This document shows, piece by piece, positions 1 to 4,219 of a DNA stretch of 5,133 bases. The notes below the pieces were generated by a model. That model saw nothing but the letters and a program-made list of their open reading frames with translations, ran no database searches and had not been told where the DNA came from. Each line of letters starts with the position of its first letter. Position 1 is the stretch's first letter. The stretch is taken from contig JAHFAU010000122.1 of assembly GCA_023250385.1 (NCBI GenBank), positions 1-5,133 of the forward strand, read 5' to 3'. The position numbers were made by a program, and so were the translations under genes. The DNA comes from Anaerolineales bacterium. GTDB taxonomy: Bacteria > Chloroflexota > Anaerolineae > Anaerolineales > E44-bin32.

Positions 1-1
1 G

Positions 2-970
2 ATGAGGCTCGGTAAGCGCGGGCCCACCGTTCTCGACGGAGTGCTCATCTCCCCGCAGGCGAGGCAATGGTTGGGGGCGGCGCGAGGGCGGCGGATCCAC
101 AGTCTCTACCAGAATGCGATCAATCTGATCGACGAGCAGGGGAAGCTCTTCTCCATCGTGATGCCGCCGCTTGGCCCTGGCCCGTTCGCCCTTCTGCTGC
201 GACCTGCGCCCAACCACTTCCAAAGGGCGGGTGGCTTTGCCGGGTTGCTCGACCTGGATGTGCCAGTTCGGACGAGGCCGGGAGTGCTTGAGCTCGGCTC
301 AATCCAGGTGCGCTTGACGGATCTACAGACCTGGGCCCCGCGGCCAAACTGGGTCGGCCTACGAACTTCCCTAACACCCGCGACGGTCGAGCACCTGGGC
401 CAGCTGCTTCAGCAGCATGCCCCGCCTGGAAGCCTGGCACCGCTGGCGGACGAGGCGGCCCGCTCTTCGTGGTCCGAAAGTGTGCCTGGCGGTGATCTGC
501 CAGCTGCCCTGTTGCACACGATTGCTGGTCCGGCGCGGCAGCTGCTGAGCGGCCTGATTCGATCTGATCGAGGGCAGATTTGCGGGGCAGCCTCAAAGTT
601 GGCCGGGCTGGGGGGCGGCGTCACTCCGGCAGGCGACGATTTCCTGCTGGGCGCGATCCATGCGCTTTGGGCATCCCGTGATGCTGAGACCGCGGAGGAT
701 CTGTCGTCCGCTGCGGTTAAGATCGCTTCGCCCCGCACAACTGCGGTTTCGGTCGCCTGGCTGTGGGCGGCAGCCAGCGGCGAGGCTGCGCACGAGTGGC
801 ATGCCCTCTTCGAAGCCGTCACTCAGGAGCTGCCGATAGATCATGCGACCCGGAGGCTGATTCAACGCGGCCATACTTCCGGAGCCGACGCGCTGGCCGG
901 GTTCCTGGCGGTCTGGCGGGAGCTCGCGCTTGGCGCCGCAGCCAGCCAGCCTATGGCCCTGCCGAGCTGA
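2..970 (+). CDS. DUF2877 family protein (AllH/YlbF-like), 5' end at window edge
   Basis: Reading frame of 322 codons ending in tandem stops (TGA at 968-970, then TAA). Four family blocks are visible: RIHSLYQNAINL (about residues 31-42), the glycine-rich signature GGGVTPAGDDFLLG (204-217), an RTTAVSVAWLWAAASGE block followed by EWHALF (245-270), and GHTSGADALAGFLA (290-303). These match the order and spacing of DUF2877. The family includes E. coli YlbF, renamed AllH and reported as a subunit, with FdrA and YlbE, of oxamate carbamoyltransferase, which splits oxalurate-type ureides to oxamate and carbamoyl phosphate. Whether this copy does so is inference: neither partner gene is in the window. 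It has no membrane segment or signal peptide and is probably cytosolic. The ATG at base 2 is the first possible start, but only one base lies upstream, so the true start may be outside the window. A GTG at 41 is an alternative nearer to where family members usually begin. Family assignment is strong and the specific function uncertain. Confidence 0.88.
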   Translation: MRLGKRGPTVLDGVLISPQARQWLGAARGRRIHSLYQNAINLIDEQGKLFSIVMPPLGPGPFALLLRPAPNHFQRAGGFAGLLDLDVPVRTRPGVLELGSIQVRLTDLQTWAPRPNWVGLRTSLTPATVEHLGQLLQQHAPPGSLAPLADEAARSSWSESVPGGDLPAALLHTIAGPARQLLSGLIRSDRGQICGAASKLAGLGGGVTPAGDDFLLGAIHALWASRDAETAEDLSSAAVKIASPRTTAVSVAWLWAAASGEAAHEWHALFEAVTQELPIDHATRRLIQRGHTSGADALAGFLAVWRELALGAAASQPMALPS

Positions 971-999
971 TAAGGCGGTTGGAGGTCTCCCGCAAAAAC

Positions 1000-1027
1000 A
1001 AGAGCGGCCGTTTCGGCGGCCGCTCTT
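1000..1027. terminator. Shared terminator hairpin between convergent genes
   Basis: A perfect 11-bp inverted repeat (1000-1010 with 1017-1027, core AGAGCGGCCG/CGGCCGCTCT) encloses the 6-base loop TTTCGG. It starts 30 bases after the DUF2877 stop and lies 26 bases beyond the 3' end of the minus-strand small gene, so it can serve both transcripts. On the minus strand the stem is followed by TTG then a run of five T (bases 998-994), a good intrinsic terminator tail. On the plus strand the tail is weaker (CTCTTTACGGTTTT). Confidence 0.8.
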
Positions 1028-1052
1028 TACGGTTTTCGAATGGTTCCGAGGC

Positions 1053-1310
1053 TTAGCCCACGGCCTGATTTCGGGTCTCAACCGGGACTGGGCTGAGCCG
1101 CAGGCCACCGCTTCCACCCGTGGGTTTGCGTTCGCGGGGCTCCGCGGGCGTCTCGTCTTCCGGGACCAATGGATAGGGACTCAGCCGGAGGATGTCGATC
1201 GGCCGGCGCGGCTGTTTCTGGATTCTTGCGAAGAGATCGATTAGCCCCCAGAGGTGTCCCCCCAGCAAGAGGGTCACCAAGCCGTAACCGAGGAGATCAG
1301 TGAAGGTCAT
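1053..1310 (-). CDS. Small single-pass membrane protein, unknown function
   Basis: An 85-codon frame with an ATG start at 1310 and a TAA stop. AAAGGA lies at 1318-1323 with a 7-base spacer to the ATG, which supports the frame and this start. Residues about 5-27 form one hydrophobic helix (LLGYGLVTLLLGGHLWGLIDLF), followed by a basic stretch (KQPRRP, 32-37) and a proline- and charge-rich tail, suggesting a membrane anchor with a cytosolic C-terminus by the positive-inside rule. The tail carries two similar segments, LRLSPYPLVPE (41-51) and LRLSPVPVE (70-78). I recognise no family. It lies 173 bases downstream of the permease in the same direction but has its own promoter candidate and terminator, so it may be transcribed independently. 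Ribosome site, promoter and terminator make it more likely a real gene than a chance frame, but homology is needed for certainty. Confidence 0.6.
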   Translation of the reverse strand: MTFTDLLGYGLVTLLLGGHLWGLIDLFARIQKQPRRPIDILRLSPYPLVPEDETPAEPRERKPTGGSGGLRLSPVPVETRNQAVG

Positions 1311-1317
1311 TGCTACA

Positions 1318-1323
1318 TCCTTT
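1318..1323 (-). promoter_or_regulatory. Ribosome binding site of the small membrane protein gene
   Basis: AAAGGA on the minus strand, 7 bases before the ATG at 1310. It is the main evidence that the 85-codon frame is translated and fixes its start. Confidence 0.6.
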
Positions 1324-1361
1324 CCGGCTGCGACCGAAGTCGCTCTTCAGGTCCGGATGCG

Positions 1362-1370
1362 ATTATTGCA
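1362..1370 (-). promoter_or_regulatory. Candidate extended -10 promoter for the small membrane protein gene
   Basis: The minus strand reads TGCAATAAT here: an extended -10 TGN followed by AATAAT (5 of 6 matches to TATAAT). Transcription would begin near 1355, giving a leader of about 45 bases that includes the AAAGGA ribosome site. No convincing -35 element is visible, as is common with extended -10 promoters. The call rests on this short motif alone. Confidence 0.35.
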
Positions 1371-1419
1371 TGCCTGTCTTGCTAAGGGGGCCTTCTGTAA
1401 GGCGAGTGTAAGCCGCGCG

Positions 1420-1447
1420 GACGGGGAGGGCGCTAGCCCTCCCCGTC
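1420..1447. terminator. Strong GC-rich hairpin downstream of the permease, no T tract
   Basis: A perfect 11-bp inverted repeat (1420-1430, GACGGGGAGGG, with 1437-1447, CCCTCCCCGTC), extendable by one C-G pair to 12 bp around the tetraloop GCTA. It lies 36 bases past the permease stop on the minus strand. Neither strand has a run of T after the stem, so it is not a classical intrinsic terminator. It could be a 3'-end-stabilising or U-less terminator hairpin. The rest of the 1311-1483 spacer shows only the small gene's ribosome site and promoter candidate. Confidence 0.5.
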
Positions 1448-1483
1448 GGTGGTTGACTACTAGGTTGGAGTGGTACGCCCGGT

Positions 1484-2887
1484 CTAATCTGAGGCGGTTC
1501 CCATCTCCATCGCTGGCGCTCGCTCCGGTGGTTCGAATACCAGGAAGATCAGGTTCATCAGGATGCCCAGCACAGCTGCGGTCGCGATTGACGGTAGGCC
1601 ATTCGGGAAGAGGCTTCCGAGCGGGATTGGTATGAAACCGCCCGTGGCTGCGTAGCCGATGTTGCCTCCGATGCCGACCACCATGATCACGGCGCCCACG
1701 GCCAGATTCCGTGGGTTGAACATGCTGACTTTGTGCTCCTGCATCAGCGCAATGCCCTGCATCCCGATCACGCCGAACAGGTAGATCGCCAGCCCGCCGC
1801 TCACGGCTAGAGGTACGCTCGCGACCAGGGCGGCCAGCTTGCCGATGAAGCCCAGCAGGATCGCGATGACTCCAGAGGCAATGATCGCCGGACCGGAGTA
1901 GTTGCGGGTGATAGCCATCAGAGAGTTGTTCTCGCCGTAGTTCGTGCCAGCCGTCGCGCCTACCAGACCGTTCAGGAAGTCGCCGATTCCGTCCAGGATC
2001 AGATTGAAGCCGATGTTCTGGTCCAGCTTGTATCTCGGCTGCTTGATCTCGTCTGCAAAGCGATCAACGTAGAGGCTGATCTGGTACAGGTGGGCGGTCG
2101 ACTCGGGGATGGTGGCGATCGCCATGATCGCGATGCTGGCGATGGCGGTCCCAATGAGCGGGCCGCTGAAGGCAGGGAAAGTTATGTGAGGTACTTCGAA
2201 TAGCGCCGCTGCCCCCACAGGTGCCAGGTTAACCGATCCCGCATCGAGCACTCCCGAGAGGATGTAGCCGGCGATGCCCCCGAGCAACACGGGGAGCATG
2301 CCGATGAAGCCCCGGCCTTGCAGGTAAACGGAGAACAATACCGTGGCCAGCAAGGTCAGGAGTGCTACCCCGAAGTTGGCGCTGGCCAGGTTCCCCAGAG
2401 CCGCGAAGGCCAGGCCGAAGCCGATGATGGCGGCGACCGAGCCGGTGACTACCGGCGGCAAGACCTTATCCACATTCGCCTTGCCAACGGCCCGGATGAG
2501 GAAGCCGACCAGCATGTTCAATACACCAGTGACCACGATGCCAGCCTGCAAGGTGCTGAGCACGTTGTCGGCTACCGGCACCCCGAAGGTGGGAAGCGAG
2601 CCGGTCATCTGCTGAACGATCCCCAGATAGGCCGCGATGTAGCTGAAGCTTGAGCCGTAGAAGAGGGGAATGAACTTTCCGATGCCACGCCGCGACAAGA
2701 CCAGCGCGACGATTGTGGACACCCCGGAGGCCAACAGCACGGTCCCAACATGGAAGCCCGTAAGGGCCGCCACGAAGACCGTGGCCGGAAACATCGTCAG
2801 CACATGCTGGAAGCCGAGCAGCACCAGTTGAACTGGCGGGGGCGTGTCATTGGGGAGATATCCCATTACTTTTCTTTCTGTAGCCAT
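1484..2887 (-). CDS. NCS2/NAT family nucleobase permease, UraA (uracil)-like
   Basis: A complete 467-residue frame encoding an inner-membrane, probably proton-coupled nucleobase importer of the 14-helix NCS2 (nucleobase-ascorbate transporter) fold; the length is slightly above E. coli UraA (429). The N-terminal FQHVLTMFPATV (26-37) matches the UraA opening. FYGSSFSYI (76-84) matches the TM3 half-helix, with F81 at the UraA substrate-stacking Phe73 position. ESTAHL (262-267) supplies the TM8 glutamate (E262, UraA Glu241). NYGEN (316-320) supplies the TM10 glutamate (E319, UraA Glu290). YGEN favours a uracil-type over a xanthine-type (QN) site; substrate choice is inferred. The NAT signature reads ENNSLMAITR (319-328), with Ser322 where the family normally has Gly. 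The ATG at 2887 is supported by GGAGG five bases upstream. It is not obviously co-transcribed with the MoxR gene, because an intrinsic terminator and 405 bases separate them. The stop is TAG. Confidence 0.95.
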   Translation of the reverse strand: MATERKVMGYLPNDTPPPVQLVLLGFQHVLTMFPATVFVAALTGFHVGTVLLASGVSTIVALVLSRRGIGKFIPLFYGSSFSYIAAYLGIVQQMTGSLPTFGVPVADNVLSTLQAGIVVTGVLNMLVGFLIRAVGKANVDKVLPPVVTGSVAAIIGFGLAFAALGNLASANFGVALLTLLATVLFSVYLQGRGFIGMLPVLLGGIAGYILSGVLDAGSVNLAPVGAAALFEVPHITFPAFSGPLIGTAIASIAIMAIATIPESTAHLYQISLYVDRFADEIKQPRYKLDQNIGFNLILDGIGDFLNGLVGATAGTNYGENNSLMAITRNYSGPAIIASGVIAILLGFIGKLAALVASVPLAVSGGLAIYLFGVIGMQGIALMQEHKVSMFNPRNLAVGAVIMVVGIGGNIGYAATGGFIPIPLGSLFPNGLPSIATAAVLGILMNLIFLVFEPPERAPAMEMGTASD

Positions 2888-2892
2888 TTTTT

Positions 2893-2897
2893 CCTCC
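2893..2897 (-). promoter_or_regulatory. Shine-Dalgarno site of the permease
   Basis: GGAGG on the minus strand, separated by five A from the ATG at 2887. It decides between this ATG and the second in-frame ATG at codon 8. It contrasts with the divergent gene pair near 4200, which has no such site. Confidence 0.8.
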
Positions 2898-2911
2898 GAA
2901 TGAGATTAGGT

Positions 2912-2928
2912 CACTTCATCTTGGAGTG
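2912..2928. repeat. Short inverted repeat upstream of permease, possible operator
   Basis: Arms CACTTCA (2912-2918) and TGGAGTG (2922-2928) around TCT form a 7-bp dyad with one mismatched position, 25-41 bases upstream of the permease ATG. Its place and size would suit a regulator site, but a repeat this short arises often by chance and I do not recognise it as a known operator. Confidence 0.2.
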
Positions 2929-2985
2929 CACTAGCATTGCTCCGACCCGCTCACCTCCATTCCTGGCAGCCAGAAAGCTGGCAAC

Positions 2986-3015
2986 AAAAAAGCCTCCGCT
3001 AAGTCTCCGGAGGCT
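2986..3015 (-). terminator. Intrinsic terminator on the minus strand, upstream of the permease
   Basis: Read on the minus strand, AGCCTCCG (3015-3008) pairs perfectly with CGGAGGCT (2998-2991) around a 9-base loop, and the final stem T opens a run of six T (2991-2986). This is a textbook Rho-independent terminator. It lies 278 bases beyond the MoxR stop and about 98 bases before the permease ATG. It may end the MoxR transcript after a long 3' untranslated region, end a separate small RNA, or act as the attenuator of a permease leader. The position alone does not decide. Confidence 0.85.
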
Positions 3016-3017
3016 GT

Positions 3018-3119
3018 CGGGAATTGCCCGCGGTCCGAATCATGAGCTCAGAAACGAGGAAAGCCCCTATCCGGATCGCCGCGGGAATGCTCTCGTCCAC
3101 CTGTTTCTGTCTCACCCGG
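3018..3119 (-). other. Candidate structured RNA with two competing folds (leader, small RNA or 3' UTR)
   Basis: On the minus strand this segment can form a long irregular rod: CCGGGT (3119-3114) with ATTCGG (3040-3035, two G-U pairs); CAGAAAC (3109-3103) with GTTTCTG (3055-3049); GAGAGC (3094-3089) with GCTTTC (3064-3059, one G-U); CCC (3085-3083) with GGG (3067-3065); and CGG (3081-3079) with CCG (3074-3072), loop CGAT. It can instead form CCCGCGG (3085-3079) with CCGCGGG (3033-3027) stacked, across a 3-base bulge, on TCCGGAT (3075-3069) with ATTCGGA (3040-3034). The folds share bases and exclude each other. A terminator follows within three bases. I match it to no known riboswitch, T-box or PyrR leader. 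Pairings were found by eye, without energies or covariation. Confidence 0.3.
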
Positions 3120-3292
3120 AATAACCCCAAACGGCGCTGGGAGGCGCGCTCAGGATTGGTGCCAAAGCGGAGAGCAGGCCAGCCGACGCTTACAAACCTC
3201 AGATGGCGCTCAAGGCAGGCCAAAGCGCGAACCACCTGGGTGAAAATGTGTTTATGTCAATTGAATTGCGGATGGTGAGGAACGGCGCGGGT

Positions 3293-4177
3293 CTAGATCT
3301 CGGCGGTGACCCTGGCCACTAGCTGCTCGGCTTCTGTGCCTTGAATTCTCAGCAGGTCGTCTTGGACCTTCAGCAGCGCGCCCAGGGTGTCGTTGACCAC
3401 TGCGGAGTCCAACTGGTGGCGGTCCAGCGCCCAGAGGGCTTCCGCCCAATCGAGCGTCTCAGCCACTCCGGGGATCTTGTATAGATCGGCCGTGCGCAGC
3501 TCCTGGACGAAGGCCGTAACCTGACGGCTCAGCTTCTGCGGCAGTTGGGGCAGTTTGAGAGTCAGGATCTCCAGTTCACGTTCGAAGCTTGGGAAGTCGA
3601 TCCAATGATAGAGACAGCGGCGCTTCAACGCGTCATGTACTTCCCGGGTACGGTTGGAAGTCAACACCACGATGGGTGGCTGCTGGGCTCGCAAGGTGCC
3701 GATCTCCGGGATGGTGACTTGGAATTCCGAAAGGATCTCGAGCAGGTACGCCTCAAACTCCTCATCGCTGCGGTCGAGTTCGTCGATCAGCAATACCGGC
3801 GGTTGCTCGCCGGGCCACTCGATCGCCTGCAGCAGCGGTCGGCGCAGCAGGAACTGGGGCCCGAACAAGTCTTGTTCCTGGGGCCGCTCACCGGCGGCCT
3901 CCAGCATCCGGATGTGCAGGATTTGCCGGGTGTAATTCCACTCATAGACGGCTTGATGCACATCGAGCCCTTCATAGCACTGGAGCCGGATGAGTTGAGT
4001 CTTGAGCATTGCGGCCAAGGCTTTAGCCACCTCGGTCTTGCCGACCCCGGCCTCACCTTCCAGGAACAGCGGGCGCGGGAGCTTGAGGGCGAGGAAGATA
4101 GCGGTGGCCAGGCCCCGATCGGCCAGATAGAGTTGCTCGCGCAGCTGGACTTGCAGTTCGTCGATGGAGCTGAACAC
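3293..4177 (-). CDS. MoxR-type AAA+ ATPase, CoxD-like (molybdenum hydroxylase maturation)
   Basis: A complete, cytosolic AAA+ protein of 294 residues from GTG 4177, or 297 from TTG 4186 (numbering here is from the TTG). Walker A is GEAGVGKT (44-51), Walker B VLLIDELD (131-138), sensor 1 is LTSNRTRE (175-182) and the arginine finger lies in LKRRCLYHW (187-195). The CoxD-type segments IRLQCYEGLD (66-75), VYEWNYTRQ (80-88), SEFQVTIPEIG (153-163) and PGVAETLDWAEAL (239-251) place it with CoxD rather than generic MoxR. CoxD of Oligotropha is an ATPase chaperone for building the Mo-Cu active site of CO dehydrogenase, and relatives sit beside xanthine dehydrogenase-type genes. Neither such an enzyme nor the usual CoxE (VWA) partner is next to it here. 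I prefer GTG 4177: a TATACT -10 ends at 4186, eight bases before it, overlapping the TTG. No Shine-Dalgarno precedes either codon, so the gene looks leaderless. Confidence 0.92.
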   Translation of the reverse strand: MFSSIDELQVQLREQLYLADRGLATAIFLALKLPRPLFLEGEAGVGKTEVAKALAAMLKTQLIRLQCYEGLDVHQAVYEWNYTRQILHIRMLEAAGERPQEQDLFGPQFLLRRPLLQAIEWPGEQPPVLLIDELDRSDEEFEAYLLEILSEFQVTIPEIGTLRAQQPPIVVLTSNRTREVHDALKRRCLYHWIDFPSFERELEILTLKLPQLPQKLSRQVTAFVQELRTADLYKIPGVAETLDWAEALWALDRHQLDSAVVNDTLGALLKVQDDLLRIQGTEAEQLVARVTAEI

Positions 4178-4185
4178 GGGGACCA

Positions 4186-4191
4186 AGTATA
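4186..4191 (-). promoter_or_regulatory. Putative -10 element for leaderless MoxR transcription
   Basis: The minus strand reads TATACT (5 of 6 to TATAAT), ending eight bases before the GTG at 4177, so transcription would start at or next to the start codon. The -35 region (about 4208-4214) lacks a clear TTGACA. Support is the motif, the spacing and the absence of a Shine-Dalgarno sequence. Confidence 0.45.
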
Positions 4192-4206
4192 GCCGAGCCC
4201 TTACAG

Positions 4207-4212
4207 TACAAT
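4207..4212 (+). promoter_or_regulatory. Putative -10 element for leaderless dehydrogenase transcription
   Basis: TACAAT (5 of 6 to TATAAT) ends seven bases before the ATG at 4220, so transcription would start at that ATG. It overlaps the alternative ATG at 4211, which would then not be transcribed. A second, weaker hexamer, TACAGT, starts five bases earlier. No clear -35 is seen. The element lies within 25 bases of the opposing MoxR -10, so the two promoters must share or compete for the same DNA face. Confidence 0.4.
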
Positions 4213-4219
4213 GGCGACG

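Larger units (their letters stand above)
2888..3292. other. 405-bp non-coding stretch between MoxR and permease genes
   Basis: This stretch holds, in minus-strand reading order, an unassigned portion (3292-3120), the competing-fold segment (3119-3018), the intrinsic terminator (3015-2986), a small GCCAG/CTGGC hairpin (2982-2969), the weak dyad at 2912-2928 and the permease Shine-Dalgarno site. Frames of 60-125 codons cross it on both strands, but none has a ribosome site or a recognisable protein. A lone TTGACA (3260-3255, minus) has no -10 partner at the right distance. I could not identify the permease promoter. Confidence 0.6.

Noticed and set aside
120..1117. Long minus-strand frames across the DUF2877 gene
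   Set aside because: They are antisense shadows typical of GC-rich coding DNA; their translations are low in recognisable motif and the plus-strand frame has clear family blocks.
3025..3038. T-box-like string TCGGACCGCGGG on the minus strand before the terminator
   Set aside because: The T-box core is TGGNACCGCG; the TGG that pairs with the tRNA end is broken here, the terminator arm lacks the matching GTCC segment, no specifier stem is recognised, and the downstream gene is not amino-acid related.
3049..3110. RNase P RNA fragments (ACAGAAAC on the minus strand, GAGGAAAG on the plus strand)
   Set aside because: The two conserved-looking strings are on opposite strands and too close together; they reflect the arms of the same hairpin rather than an RNase P RNA.
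2999..3235. 78-codon minus-strand frame in the non-coding stretch
   Set aside because: It starts with GTG without a ribosome site, ends inside the terminator loop, and its product resembles nothing known; plus-strand frames over the same DNA are equally unsupported.
2986..3260. PyrR or purine riboswitch leader for the permease
   Set aside because: I found neither the PyrR-binding consensus (ARUCCNGNGAGGYU-like) nor the conserved purine riboswitch loop sequences; the segment is reported only as an unassigned structured candidate.
3232..3260. Promoter starting with a perfect TTGACA at 3260-3255 (minus)
   Set aside because: No acceptable -10 hexamer lies 15-19 bases downstream (AGGTGG at 17), so the -35 match alone is not enough.
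3545..4192. 215-codon plus-strand frame opposite the MoxR gene
   Set aside because: Antisense shadow of a strongly supported AAA+ protein, with no ribosome site or family motif of its own.
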